A DNA stretch of 64,000 nt, taken from Tretioscincus oriximinensis. Taxonomy: Eukaryota > Chordata > Lepidosauria > Squamata > Gymnophthalmidae. The DNA lies in NCBI GenBank assembly GCA_022410635.1, contig JAJVDF010000018.1, positions 3,625,533 through 3,689,532 on the forward strand, in the 5' to 3' direction. The position numbers and the translations under genes were made by a program. A model generated the notes under the pieces. That model did no database searches. It had not been told where the DNA came from and saw only the letters and a program-made list of their open reading frames with translations. Positions 1 through 11,010 of the stretch are shown one piece after another; position 1 is the first letter of the stretch; each line of letters begins with the position of its first letter.

Positions 1-80
1 CAATATTCCTAACGTGGCCTCACCACAGATTTATAAAGAGGCTAAACAACACTTGCTGACTTGTTTTTGATTCCTTTCCT
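1..80 (-). mobile_element. CR1 LINE fragment at window edge
   Basis: These bases closely match the stretch near 12541-12620 inside the longest CR1 copy, for example the shared block ending in ACCACAGATTTATAAAGAGG. The element is on the minus strand and covers part of the reverse transcriptase C-terminal region. It continues beyond the left edge of the window, so its length is unknown. The match stops near base 80, after which the sequence is unrelated. Confidence 0.8.
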
Positions 81-404
81 GCACACTGGTTTGATAAGGT
101 AATCTGATTATAAATGAGTCCCTGAGCCAACTTCTTGTAACAGCAAAAATGTTTCCTGTGGACGGGTCACTAAGTGCAGAGGGCTAGCTGTGGTGCAACC
201 TGGCATTAGAAGTGGAAGGAAAATTATTTTATCAGGAAAAGTATCACCCAGCCAGCATCATCGTCACTAGCAGATATATTTACTTGTTTTTCCTTCTTTT
301 TAAAGAAGCACAATTGAAAACCATATTAGGTGTGTTATTTATTATTATTTTATAAACAGACTTGCTCAGTTTACACCCAGATTCAGGAATTGGGAAACAT
401 AATG

Positions 405-503
405 GGGGAAAGAGTGGAAGAAAGGGGGAAGGATGGAAGGAAGAAAAGAAGGAAAGAAAGAAAGAAGGATAGTAGGAAAGAGCAGGAAGGACGGAAGTAA
501 GGA
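405..503. repeat. Purine-rich GGAA/GAAA low-complexity tract
   Basis: About 100 bases consist almost entirely of A and G, in irregular GAAA, GGAA and GGAAG units. The complementary strand gives a spurious serine/phenylalanine-rich reading frame. This is a degenerate microsatellite with no coding meaning. Confidence 0.8.
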
Positions 504-504
504 C

Positions 505-585
505 AAAAGTGATGTCACTTCCTGTCCCACCCTGGGGAAGTGATGATGCTCCCTGTCCTGCCCCCAGAAATGATGTCAAAAAAAT
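505..585 (-). repeat. Short repeat with GGAAGTGATGTC motifs
   Basis: On the minus strand this stretch reads as a run of GGGACAGGAAGTGACATCAC-like units separated by CCCCAGGG-type spacers. The same motifs occur in the opposite orientation at about 49284-49380. It is therefore probably a dispersed repeat fragment, but its family is not recognised. Confidence 0.4.
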
Positions 586-1493
586 CGGCGTGCGCTGTGC
601 AGCCCTTGTTTGTCAATGTTAACATGTAGATGGCACCTGACCTGAATCATGTATGCCTTGAAGAAAAGAAAAGAGGCATGCTGGCCTTCCTTGTGCACTC
701 CTGATCAACAAAAATCAATTGCATAAGGCATCCAATTGCAAAATCCATCCTCTTTCTACATTTTAAATCACACAGTTCTGTCTCAGTGGTGTTTCCTATT
801 TGTTTTCAAGTTGAGGGATATATGTTTTTTGACATTATGTAGGTGTACAGTATGCCTGATGGAAATCCTGGCAGCACTGCTGTTTCTGTCTTTCTTCCTA
901 ACAATCAAAATTTCTACTGAAATTAATTCAATCAACCAATAGAAGTTAGAATAAAAGTGTGTGTACTTTATAAAGCACATTGTTCTTCACACACCAGAAT
1001 TACTGAATTATCACAGTTGGGCACAAGATTTGCTAACTTGGGAACAAAAATGTATCATACTAAATTTAATATGTTTTTATTGCTTGAGAATTGATTGCAA
1101 ATGTACAAACTATATTAATGGTTAGGAATGCTGCAATAGCTTTGAAGGAAAACTTAGCCTTAAATGTACAATCTTCCTATACGTAGATTGTACTGCAGTA
1201 TTTACTTTAAAGAAATACCTTGGATTAAACCAAATATTGGGCTGTGATAGATGGATTCAAGCTAATTGAATCTGATGTATGACACACTGTAACAGAGACT
1301 CCGGGTATTTCCCTTTTCAAATGCCAAGTGACAGGAGCCCAGACTGAATGATGGAACATTTATGGATCCACTATTTAATATGAATTTTTGTACTTCATAT
1401 ACGGCTTCTTTTANCAAGCACATACCAACAATGCATTGGTAAGGTTGAAGTTAAAGGTAGACAATCTGTTCCATGGATGTGAGGAAGAAAGGN

Positions 1494-1600
1494 AAAAATA
1501 AAGGGGCTAGTAGCACTTTGAGACTATCAGGAGAAAAATGGGTGGCCTAAGATTTCNTAGACNCATCTANTTCTTCAGATACTTCTTCAAAGTNAAAAAT
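1494..1600 (+). mobile_element. Foldback repeat family A, left-arm copy
   Basis: The block GGCTAGTAGCACTTTGAGAC, followed later by TTCTTCAGATACTTC, matches the left arm and loop-proximal part of the palindromic element at 37207-37368. The copy is degraded and contains several ambiguous bases. The second arm is not evident, so this is a partial element. Confidence 0.45.
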
Positions 1601-2295
1601 AGTTATTTTCAAAAAGAAAAGCAGCTTGGAGTGCAAGATTCACTTTGCCAGACATTTTCAACAACAACTGCAGCAAGGTCTGTGACTAAAGCCCCTTCCA
1701 CATGGAATGTTAAAAATGGCAATGGTTTTAAACAGAATAACCCAGTCATGAGTGCAAGCATACATACCCTCATTCTTTCACAAACAAACAATTAGAAAAT
1801 CTTTAAATCCATGTAGAACAGGCAAGACAACTAACCAGGAAGTAAATACTGACCATGCTCATTGTCTTGTGTTAGCATCTTCGCTCAGTATCCTGATAAT
1901 CCCATTAAGGATCTGAATGCACAGGAAGTCTTCTTGCCTCTGTGTCTGCAGGCATGGTCATTTCGGAAAACATCAGTAAAAGAATATTCTGGGACAAAGG
2001 ACCTTTTTTCCNGGTTTGCGAAAACTCCTTTAACACGTGGAGTAATCATGTTGTTACTACCATAGGAAATCCTCATGTGCAGCCTAAGATATAAAGTTTG
2101 AAAAGTTTCAGAAAAATGGAAACTTGAACAACAGATTGTGGGTTTTCTACTTGGGCAATGAGTTATTTTTAACATTTGGATAATTTACATGCCAGTCAAT
2201 TTTGCATGTGTGAACCCAAGCCTTGCTCTTTCTTTACTGTGTTTCTTCTGATTAAACCACTTCAATCTGACCAGGCCCTTGTTAGATCTCCAGGT
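1601..2295. other. No gene or clear repeat seen
   Basis: The sequence is AT-rich without an exon-like reading frame. The overlapping short frames on both strands have no recognisable domain. Confidence 0.5.
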
Positions 2296-3025
2296 GAACA
2301 TAAGAACATAAGAACATAAGAAGAGCCATACTGGATCAGGCCACAGCCCATCGAGTCCAGCATTCTGTGTCACACAGAGGCCCACCAGATGCACCTGGGC
2401 AGTCCAAACAGAGGAAAGCAAAATATGCTGCTCCTGTTCGTGACTCCCTGCAAATGGTATTTCAAGAGTCCTGCCTGTTGCTCCATCCCGGAGGCTACAT
2501 CCAGACAACTATCTTAGTATCCATTTATACCCTTAGTGTCCATAAACCTGTCTAGTCCTGTCTTGAAACTATCCAAGCTGTTAGCTACCACTACCTCTTC
2601 AGGAAGTAAATTCCACAGGCCGATGACCCTCTGGGTGAAAAAATACTTTCCTTTGTCTGTTCTCACTTTTCTACCCAACAGTTTTAAGGAGTGCCCTCTG
2701 GTCCTTGTGTTGTGTGATAGAGAAAACATTTTTTCTCTATTCACTCTGTCGATCCCATGCATGATTTTGTACACTTCAATCAGATCACCCCTCAAACGTC
2801 TCCTTTCAAGGCTGAAGAGGCCCAGACGTTGCAGCCTTGCTTCATAAGGGAGGTGTTCCAGACCCTTGATCATTTTTGTTGCCCTTTTCTGCACCTTCTC
2901 CAGTTCCAAAATATCCCTCTTGAGATGTGGTGACCAGAATTGAACACAGTATTCCAAATGTGGCCGCACCACAGATTTATAAAGAGGCAAAACAACATTT
3001 GCTGACTTATTTTCGATTTGCTTCC
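2296..3025 (-). mobile_element. CR1 LINE, 5'-truncated copy
   Basis: The minus strand reads as a CR1 retrotransposon 3' portion: the end of ORF2, a short 3' UTR containing the CTGGACTCGATGGGCTGTGG-type block, and a tail of ACATAAGA-type octamers (AACATAAGAACATAAGAA at 2297-2320). It begins abruptly near 3025, typical 5' truncation of CR1. It aligns almost colinearly with the copy at 11889-13907 and shows few differences, suggesting a fairly recent insertion. Confidence 0.9.
2514..3020 (-). pseudogene. CR1 ORF2 C-terminal remnant (reverse transcriptase end)
   Basis: This open stretch of roughly 170 codons encodes the C-terminal part of the CR1 ORF2 protein, downstream of the catalytic FADD motif. 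Recognisable blocks in order are [50 protein letters not shown] and LWNLLPEEVVVANSLDSFK. In an intact element the protein performs target-primed reverse transcription. Here the endonuclease and RT core are missing because of 5' truncation, so it cannot be functional. The first residues before ENKSANVV come from flanking sequence, not from the element. Confidence 0.85.
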
Positions 3026-5167
3026 CCCACACACTGACACAAACAATACTTGATACTCACACGATTCTGGATGTGCTGAAAAGGTTTGTGAAAAGTGTAC
3101 TTCACATATTTTGTATCGAAAGAATGCCAAATTTCCTTTGTGACAATGAGGTTTGCATAGCTGAAGTAAATTGATGTTGTAAGAACCTATGCAGCTTCAG
3201 AGATGATTTTTTTGGGGGAAGTGAAGGCTGTAGCTTGAGTTAGTTGGAAAGTATGAAATAGTTTATTTGATTCATCAAGCACTNTCTTGTTTCCCAATCA
3301 AAGCTCAAGACACCAGTCTAGATTTTGAGTTATTGGTCCCCCCACCAATAGCTCTAGGGTTGTGCAAAAAAGTACAAACGTGCCTATCAAACTTACCTAT
3401 GATCAAATTTCTATTTGATCAAAATATATTTTCCAGAGAGAGAATGATCCATTCTTTACTCCGCTATTGGTTGCAGTATTAAACCAACTAGTGCAACAAT
3501 GCCATCAAACAAATCAAATATGATACTATTTCATCACTAGGATTATCCCTAGTTCTTGCCACTAAGACTTGTCACCAGAATGGAACTTATGGGCAGAAAA
3601 CCTGTTGCCATTAGAATGGGTCAAGGCTTATGGACTTCTGGTGGTAAAGCCATCATGTTTATTTCATTTCCAACAAGGAGTAACTAAAGTGCAGGCCTGG
3701 ATGGAAGTTAGTTCCCCAGCTGTGGTTTCCCTCAAAATTTTCAGTGTAGTTAATTAATACTTACGATTAGGGTTATAATCAGCCTTGCTCTTTATAATTC
3801 TGCATCGGGTTACATCATGGTCCCTCGAGAATGGTCAGCTATANCACTATGCCCTGAATCCCATGAACTTCTTTTAACAGAATCAGAGGGGAAGGAGACT
3901 TGAAAATTAAAGACAACTGTACTGCTGTATGCTTTCTTTGTTTAATTTGGTCCATGTTTATCCAAGAACAACATCAACCCAAGTCTCTCAAAAATGATCC
4001 TGCTAGCCAGAACTCATTTACCAGACTTTCCTAATTAGCTTTAACATTTGGAATGAATTTCCATTTTGCTGCCCAAATTGTTCCCTTCAGTCTTCACAGT
4101 TGACAGTTTATGCATGCTTCAGGTACTTTCCACAAAGTAAAGAAAGAGCTTTCCTTGTTTTGCTTGGCACAAAAAAGCTGTATCAATATTCCAGGTCCTT
4201 GTAGTGCAGCCTTTATAGGTCAAGAATGTTTAGTAGTATCCACAGTTTATAGATGGAATCCTTTTTCTATATTAAAATTCCTGAAAAATGCAATGAATCC
4301 CAAATGTATCGGGTCTCCAGCTATTTAGAAGTGCAGGAATATGGCAAGNGCTGCGAATGTGATAACTGCTCAATCAGGTGCTACAAAAGAGAGCAACAAG
4401 TACCTATTTTCTACTTTTCAATCTGAGGACAGTGTTAAAAGCAGGAAGGCACGAAGTACTGAAGTGTTCACCACTGAGAAAATTTTAAAAAAGAAACCAA
4501 AAGTCCTTGTATTCCTGAAAAGTCTTCAGAATCAATACCATTTTTGAGAGCCTGACTCAAGAGACACATATATATGTCTTGTAGTTAATAGTCTGCTTTA
4601 TGGTTGGCAGGTAGTTTGCCTGATAACAATCCAACACAAAATTAAGCACGTAAAAGGTATTCTAACTGTGGGTAAAACTGCTTTGACTGAGCATCATTAT
4701 TCACTGTTAACTAAGGCTATTCTCCGTTAAAGGTCATATGTCTGTGCATCGTCCCAGAATCCTTAGCAGGCAATCTAGTGCAATTTTATCCAGATTGAGT
4801 GTAAAGTTTAGCTCTTGTTTGAAGTCCAGTGTNAATCGTTCATATTCGAACATATTCACATCATACCATAAATGCACTCTTNCATATTTAGGATTAAACA
4901 AACTTGTGGTTCTGAACACAAACTACTTGATCAAGCAGATCACGTTTGCAACCATTTTTCACTGAAAAATATCATTTTTCAAGGAAAAAAACTAGACATT
5001 CATAATTGNGGATGGGTTCAAATATGAATGTTCAGCTGTTTGAGGGATTTATCCACCATTAAACTATAATCCTGATAGCTCAATAAAAAGATTGAGTTCG
5101 TGCACATTTCTAGTGGTATAAGATATCATAAGTTCTTATTTGNCTTGTCATCACTAGTTCCTCCAGT
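3026..5167. other. No gene seen; about 2.1 kb of unassigned DNA
   Basis: Read on both strands, this stretch shows only short frames without recognisable motifs and no clear match to repeats elsewhere in the window. Several isolated N bases occur. Confidence 0.45.
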
Positions 5168-5545
5168 TCATAGGAACATGAGAACATAAGTGGAGACCTG
5201 CTGAATAACATCAGAGCCCATCTATTCCAGCATTCTGTCACACACAGTGTGCATCTGGAGCATAAGAAGGCAAACCCCTCTACTGTTGACTCCCTGCAAA
5301 TGGAAGAATTTCTGGAATCCTGCCTATTGCTCCATNCCAGAGGCAGTATTAAGAGATCTACCCTAGTAGCTATTTATACACTTGGTTTCTATGAACCCGT
5401 CTAATTCCTTTTGAAAACTATCCAGGCTGCTAGCTACCACCATCTACTTCTAGAAGTAAATTCCACAGACTAATGACCCTCTGGGTGAAAAAATTATTTT
5501 CCTGTAATTCATATCATGGTCCTCTTGTTCTGAATCGTATATAGG
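5168..5545 (-). mobile_element. Old, degraded CR1 LINE fragment
   Basis: On the minus strand this is a diverged CR1 3' end. The tail-like GAACATGAGAACATAAG, the CCAGCATTCTGT block, the GACTCCCTGCAAATG block and the ATGACCCTCTGGGTGAAAAA block are in the same order as in the younger copies. Many substitutions and small indels break the frame. It lies directly beside the next CR1 copy, with only about 30 bases between them. Confidence 0.75.
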
Positions 5546-6060
5546 TGAAGAACACCAGCAAATGAAGAAATCCATTAGAACATAAGAATATAAGAAGATT
5601 CATACTGGATAAGGCCACAGCCCATCAAGTCCAGCAATCTGTGTCACACATAGGCCCACCAGATGCACCTGGGTAGTCCGAACAGAGGAAGCAAAATGTG
5701 CACCTTTTCATGACTCCCTGCAAATGGTATCTCAGGAGTCCTGCCTGTTGCTCCATCCCGGAGGCAACATCCAGACATCCATCCTAGTATCCATTTATAC
5801 CCTTGGTATCCATAAACCTGTATAGTCCTGTCTTGAAACTATCCAAGCTGTTAGCTACCACTACCTCTTCAGGAAGTAAATTCCATAGGCCGATGACCCT
5901 CTGGGTGAAAAAATACTTTCGTTTGTCTGTTCTCACTTTTCTTCCCATCAGTTTCAAGGAGTGGCCTCTGGTCCTAGTGTTGTGTGATAGAGAAAACATT
6001 TTTTCTCTCTTCACCCTGTCGTTTGGCCCTGGGGATTTATAAATGTTTAGCTTATTAAGG

Positions 6061-6369
6061 CTAGCAAGGACCTCCTCCCTTGTTATCTCTATCCAGTTTC
6101 ATTCCTCTGGTGTTCTTTCTGAGAAAACTAAATCTGTTGCAGGTAAATTCACTGTCTTCAGTGAAAACTGAAGCAAAAAATTCATTTAACCTCTCTGCAA
6201 TCTCCATGTCCTCCTTGATTATGCTCTTTTGTCCATTGCTGTCTAGTGGTCTGACTGCTTTCCTGGTAGGATTCTTATTTCTGATATATTTGAAAAAGTC
6301 CTTATTATTTCTTTTAATATTCTTTGCAATGTGCTCCTCAAAGTTTTTCTTCGCATCTCTGACTACCAC
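6061..6369 (-). pseudogene. CR1 ORF2 linker and pre-RT fragment
   Basis: The minus-strand frame contains RDAKKNFEEHIAKNIKRNN, KDFFKYIRNKNPTRKAV and IAERLNEFFASVFT, which also appear in the copy near 13650-13900. This segment lies between the endonuclease and the RT core in CR1 ORF2. It is out of frame with the endonuclease fragment at 6430-6846 and ends at the internal deletion, so it is non-functional. Confidence 0.7.
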
Positions 6370-6429
6370 CTTGCATTTGGTTTGCCACAGTTTGTGCTCC
6401 CTTCTGTTCTCCTCACTAGGATAAGCCTT

Positions 6430-6846
6430 CTACTTTTTAAATGANTTTCTCTTCATTCTAATTACTTCTTTTACTGCAGAGGTAAGCCATAAGGGTGTCT
6501 TCTTGGACTTGGCAGAACCCTTTCTTCTCTTGGGAATGCATTTTATTTGAGCTTCCAATATTGTATTTGCAAACAATTTCCACGCTTTTTGAACGGACTG
6601 GACTTTTCTCACTTTCCCTTTTAATTTTTGTTTTACCAATTTCCTCATTTTGGGAAAATTTCCTCTGTGAAAGGTTTCTGTGTTAGAACTGCTTGACAAT
6701 TTTCTATCCACGTTCAGGTTGAAAGTTATTGTATTGTGGTCACTGTTTCCTATGGGATCAGTTACAGTTACATCTTGTATCAGGTCCTGTTCATTACCTA
6801 GGACTAAATCCAGGATTCCCTTGCCCCTGGTTGGTTCTAAAACCAC
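6430..6846 (-). pseudogene. CR1 ORF2 endonuclease C-terminal fragment
   Basis: About 138 codons encode the end of the APE-type endonuclease domain of CR1 ORF2 and the following linker. The key sign is the block NSDHNTITFNL, matching the SDH motif that closes the active site of APE endonucleases. Before it comes ILDLVLGNEQDLI, and after it a basic linker (KRRKGSAKSKKTPLWLT). An ambiguous base sits near codon 133. The RT part is interrupted and then deleted, so this is a fragment of a broken retrotransposon gene. Confidence 0.75.
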
Positions 6847-7019
6847 CTGCTAATATAATAATAATATAACCAGAAGTGAATAATACCAAAACNGTAACTT
6901 TATTCTGTTTTATCTTTCTAAGGCAGTTGCTAAGACGCATAGTGGCTACATTTACAGGAAAACAATGGCACCATACTGAGTGAGCACCATTTGTTTGTTT
7001 TTTAAATCTCTGGTTTTGT

Positions 7020-7245
7020 GCAAATTTTCACCANAGTCAGAAGCAGACCCAAGGATCAGGGTTCATGTCAGCATATCTTTGCGGATCTCCCTATTGCCTC
7101 TGCTGCCTGGCAGCATTTCACATTTCTCACACTGGAGCAGCAGTGGGGAAATTTAGACTTGAAAGGCAACAGAAGCAACAAGTAGATCTGCAAAGATCTG
7201 CTGCTAGAAGACACCCTTCCACACCCCAAGGATTGGCCTCCAATC
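7020..7245 (+). repeat. Uncharacterised interspersed repeat Y, copy 1
   Basis: Two blocks here, CCCAAGGATCAGG and later AATTTAGACTTGAAAGGCA followed by CAGAAGCAA, recur in the same order and orientation at about 41190-41345. The spacing is similar but not identical, consistent with an old dispersed repeat. No coding potential or terminal repeats were seen, so the class is unknown. Confidence 0.35.
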
Positions 7246-8370
7246 GCACAGCTTGGAGCACACTCCAAAAATGTAACCAGTTCAAATTCAGATTTCACGT
7301 GTGCCCAGCACAAAGCAGTACAGCTTTCGCATCTATTTTTTCCACTAATGCGAATACAATCAGTCTTGCAATGATGCCTTTTACCACTGTTTTGATTGGC
7401 TGAAACAATATTAAATGTACTGAATGCATTGTGGGGTGGGGGGGAGAAACCCCACCCTTATCCTTTCACTTGCCATACATAATCCCCTTCTAGTTTCNCC
7501 GGGTCACCATGAATGGCTACATTGAGTTTATTTCAGAGAAATAGCCGAGCTGCTAGCTCCTTTGCTGGACTACATTGAGTTTGTAAATGTTCTAAACATA
7601 ATATTTGCCTTAATGACTGCTAGATCAACCTTGAAGTCTGGAACTATGCATAGACAACATGTGCATTTGGTGCACCATCTGTGGAAATGAAAAAATATAT
7701 CAAAGGAGGTTAAGGGAATGATGACATGAGCTACAAAAGGAGATACTCGGATACGTCAGCTGAGTGATGAAGAAATAAAAGCAGGATCAATGAACAGTAT
7801 TAAGTCTCATTTAAGGTTTTCCTACTTTCATATACCATCTCACTTCCTGATCTTCGTGGTTGATTGATATGGTTTGGTGACTTCTTAGAGATCAGCAGGA
7901 AGAAAGAAAATCATAGCATGACCTTTTATAAACTAAGCCTTCTTCATTAGATGTATAAATTAGGCTCAGACTGCATCCCCACAAATTTTTCATAGTTAAA
8001 TGATTAAGAATCCATCCCATCTGGTGATGGACTTTTAGCAGTCCACTCAGCATAAAGTTCCATTGTCCCAGAATAGTTTGTAGCTGATTCTTTAAAGCAT
8101 ACTAGCAAAATGCTTGTGCGCCATTCAAAAGCCTGCTCCTTAGTGGGAGAAGGCAGGATACTGTGAAAAGACATCAGGCAGGAACAATGCAGGATCAACT
8201 GGCTGACATGCATGGCATAGACTTCCTGCTNCTGAACTTCTAGTTTCTTGTTGGCTCCATGCAGATTGCTACAGGTATGTGGAGATGACTACATCCCGTA
8301 ATAATTTTCACATTGCAGGTTTTACCACTTCATGGGGAGGCAGCCTTAGCTTATTAAAGTTCATAATTTC
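7246..8370. other. No gene or clear repeat seen
   Basis: About 1.1 kb without an exon-like frame. A short G-run occurs at 7434-7444. Nothing else recognisable. Confidence 0.45.
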
Positions 8371-8433
8371 ATTGTCTTTCTCTCTATTAGTCTCCAAGGT
8401 GTTACTAGACCCTCTTGCTTATTGATGTAGGTT
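8371..8433 (-). mobile_element. Foldback repeat family A, half-copy
   Basis: On the minus strand this reads AGCAAGAGGGTCTAGTAACA, then CCTTGGAGACTAATAGAG, matching one arm of the palindromic element at 37207-37368. The complementary arm is absent nearby, so this is a solo arm. Confidence 0.5.
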
Positions 8434-8578
8434 AAAACAACTGCTCCTTGGAATTCTACTGCCATGGTTGAACTATTTTGCTTCATCCAAATCAAAATAG
8501 ATTCTCCAGCTATTGGATTTAGTTGGACTCCAGCAGATAGATTCTCTAGCTGTTGAAATTCTCACATCACATAGTGTG

Positions 8579-8790
8579 AAGCAGCAGAAACAGAAGCAGA
8601 AACAGAAGCAGAAACAGAAGCAGAAGCAGAAACAGAAGCAGAAACAGCAGCAGAAGCAGCAGAAGCAGCAGAAGCAGCAGAAGCAGCAGAAGCAGCAGAA
8701 GAAGAAGAAGCAGCAGAAGCAGCAGAAGCAGCAGAAGCAGCAGAAGCAGAAGAAGAAGAAGAAGAAGAAGAAGAAGAAGAAGAAGAAGAG
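8579..8790. repeat. Compound (GCAGAA)/(GAA) microsatellite
   Basis: About 210 bases of imperfect GCAGAA, GCAGCAGAA and finally pure GAA units. It abuts the 3' end of the tRNA-derived SINE that lies on the minus strand immediately to the right, so it probably grew from that element's tail. It yields long artefactual frames of alternating Lys/Gln on the plus strand and poly-Leu or Phe/Cys on the minus strand. None of these is a gene. Confidence 0.9.
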
Positions 8791-8794
8791 GGTT

Positions 8795-9035
8795 TTCATA
8801 CCATGCTTTTTTCATCAGATGGGACTCAAAGTGGCTTATATATTTACTTTCTCCCACTCTGCTGTGGTGGTTCTCATTTATCTAATCGTGGTCTGTTGCA
8901 ATTCTGGGTTGGCTAGAGCTGCAGTCTAGAAGAAGGTGCTTAGCCCTCTTCANGTCTGACACAGGGCTTCAAACCCCTATCTCTCAGATGAAAGACTGGC
9001 ACTTAGCTGACTGAGCCATTCGTGCTCACTCTAAA
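8795..9035 (-). mobile_element. tRNA-derived SINE
   Basis: The minus strand starts with a tRNA-like head. An A-box-like TGGCTCAGTCAG lies at 9008-9019 and a B-box-like GGTTTGAAGCC at 8964-8974, about the spacing of an internal pol III promoter. The body ends with AAGCCACTTTGAGTCCC (around 8820-8838), a block I recall from the 3' regions of squamate SINEs. The head differs from the Sauria-type copies at 11318 and 33676, so it may be another SINE family. It is not a tRNA gene: no cloverleaf with proper stems is evident. Confidence 0.55.
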
Positions 9036-9844
9036 GGTAAATTTACCCAAACAGGTGCCTGTGACCTAGAGGACATTTATCAAATGAAGAAAAAAAGGGA
9101 TATACATTCATTAAAGTGTTAAAGACACAGGTGAAGTCAAATGATGTGAAATCATTTCTATGGCAGGAAAACAGACATAATTTACCACATAATCCTAAAC
9201 TTGTTTAATAAATGCAATTCATCCTCAAAGCCTTTTTGCACTATATATTATTCCAGATTAGAACATAGAAAAGGGACCAGCCTTTCACATGTTTAATTCT
9301 ACTTGTTTTCCATATTGCTCATCTTTAGACCAATATATTAAATAAACAACCACCAAAAATATCTGAATTCCACAATATGTGGAACAGAATTTAAGTTACT
9401 ATAGGAATGAGTGGATATGCAAAGGAAGAAAATAATGTGAGGAATAATTAATTTTGCAATAAAATATAGAGGTGTGAAATTGTTGACTTCTGAGATAAAA
9501 CTTCTGATATATTTTAATGTAATCATCCTGGTTTTGTTGTTTCTATCTTCAGTTTCGATTCAGCCTCTCTTTTCCATCTAAGGGTTGAAGTGCGCACTGC
9601 TATTTACATTTTCTAAAATGCCAGGACCTTTCATTTAGATTATATGGGGAAAGCTTTTACCTTATTTACCTTTGGTCTCTGCTTAAGGTAAAATCTGCAG
9701 ACTTCTACAGCTTTATCTTGGGTACACAATGTTTTGCAGGTGCTTTTATTTAACAACAAGAAAAAAGAAAACCANTTTAAAAATGCCAAGTCTAAGGAGT
9801 TTTTTAAAATGAATTATGCCTCTCATCTAGATGGAACTTGGCAT
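9036..9844. other. No gene or clear repeat seen
   Basis: AT-rich sequence with short frames only; nothing recognisable on either strand. Confidence 0.45.
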
Positions 9845-10172
9845 ACGGCCTGTGGAATTTACTTCCTGAAGAGGTAGTGGTAGCTAACAGCTTGGATAGT
9901 TTCAANACAGGACTAGACAGGTTTATNGACACTAAGGGTATAAATGGATACTAAGATAGTTGNCTGGATGTAGCCTCCGGGATGGAGCAACAGGCAGGAC
10001 TTTTGAAATACCATTTGCAGGGAGTCACGAACAGGAGCAGCATATTTTGCTTTCCTCTGTTCGGACTGCCCNGGTGCATCTGNTGGGCCTTTGTGTGACA
10101 CAGAATGCTGGACTCGATGGGCTGTGGCCTGATCCAGTATGGCTCTTCTTATGTTCTTATGTTCTTATGTAC
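9845..10172 (+). mobile_element. CR1 LINE 3' end
   Basis: The plus strand begins within the last ORF2 block (LWNLLPEEVVVANSLDSFK-coding) at about 9850. It passes the ORF2 stop near 9953, the 3' UTR and a tail of three TTCTTATG-type octamers at about 10144-10168. It is strongly 5'-truncated and holds several ambiguous bases but is otherwise close to the copies at 2296 and 11889, on the opposite strand. Confidence 0.9.
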
Positions 10173-10454
10173 GTCTCAGGTTTAAACACACACACAGAAA
10201 GAGAGAGATGATTTAATAAGAGGGAAATATATGCATACTCAGATTTGTCAGAAATGAAAGGTGTGAATTCGACACAGGCCCTGTCCACAATTATACCAAA
10301 ATATTTTCATGGAAAAGGACACCGTGGGAATGGTGGTGGTGATTTCCAGGGTTATTTCTGGTCCAATGTTAAATGGTACTTGGTAGAAACTTCAACGCTG
10401 CACACGTTTTGCCTTTGCAGTGGGTCCTGGACGCCCAAACCCGAGGTGGCATTT

Positions 10455-11010
10455 TAATTAATTAATTTATTTTCATTTATACCCCGCCCCATACCCGAAG
10501 GACTTGGGGCAGCAACAATGAAAAACTGTACAAAATTTACATTTTAAAACTGTAACAATCAGTATCTGAAGGTGTGTGTGTGGGGAAATAGCATTTATTC
10601 AACCAAAGGCCAGGTAGAAGAGGCACCTTCTAAAAGAATACAATGATTATGACAGAGTAACCTCGAGGGGGAGACTATTCCAAAGACTGGGGGCCANCAC
10701 CGAGAAGGCCCTAGCCCTGGTTCCCACTCCATTGGCTGTTGAAAGTGGTGGTGCAACCAGGAGGGCCTCCCCTGCAGATCTTAAGGCACAGGCAGGGTTG
10801 TATGGGAGAAGGCATTCNTTTAGATATTTAGGGCCCAAGTTATTTAGGACCTTATAAGTTAAGGTTAACACCTTGAATTGGGCTCGATAGCGGATTAGCA
10901 GCCAATGCAGCTCTTTCAAGATCGGTGTGATGTCTGTCCAGCCAGCCCTTCTGGTCAGCAGGCTTGCTGCTACGTTCGGCACCAACTGCAGCTTCTGGAC
11001 AGCTTCAAAA
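10455..11010 (-). mobile_element. L2-like LINE 3' portion
   Basis: On the minus strand this carries the end of an L2-type ORF2 followed by a 3' UTR and an AATAAAT-rich tail at 10460-10480, next to the GGGGCGGGGTATAAATG-like block. Encoded protein blocks are ITPILKELHWL, RAQFKVLTLTYKVLNNLGPKYL, ALRSAGEALLVAPP and APSLWNSLPLEV. These are typical of the C-terminal region of L2-clade proteins. The element is 5'-truncated near 11010. Related fragments lie at 21230-21700 and 58524-59030. Confidence 0.75.
10647..10985 (-). pseudogene. L2-like ORF2 C-terminal fragment
   Basis: About 112 codons stay open on the minus strand, with two ambiguous bases, and encode the domain that follows the reverse transcriptase in L2-like LINEs. 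The motif order TPILKELHWLLIRYRAQFK, LGPKYL, LRSAGEALL, then RARAFSV and PSLWNSLP supports this. The RT core and endonuclease are missing, so it is a truncated retrotransposon gene. The same domain is recognisable in the L2 fragment near 58530-58760. Confidence 0.7.

Larger units (their letters stand above)
81..1490. other. No gene seen; unique-looking AT-rich DNA
   Basis: No exon-like reading frame or recognisable repeat was found apart from the purine-rich tract and the short GGAAGTGATGTC-type repeat listed separately. Reading frames here are short and have no recognisable motif. Confidence 0.5.
5577..6848 (-). mobile_element. CR1 LINE with internal deletion
   Basis: The minus strand carries a CR1 element from the ACATAAGA tail (5577-5600) through the ORF2 C-terminus. 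At about 6018 it jumps directly to sequence that in the copy at 11889-13907 lies roughly 1.2 kb further upstream in the element (12341 joins 13530). The rest continues through the linker between endonuclease and RT to the end of the endonuclease domain, and is 5'-truncated at about 6848. The deletion removes the whole RT catalytic core, so the element is dead. Confidence 0.85.

Noticed and set aside
4558..4580. ACACATATATATGT-type near-palindrome
   Set aside because: Short AT-rich near-palindromes are common by chance in this composition; no other copy or flanking pattern supports function.
8473..8929. Long Lys/Gln-rich and Leu- or Phe/Cys-rich open frames on both strands
   Set aside because: They are translations of the GCAGAA/GAA microsatellite.
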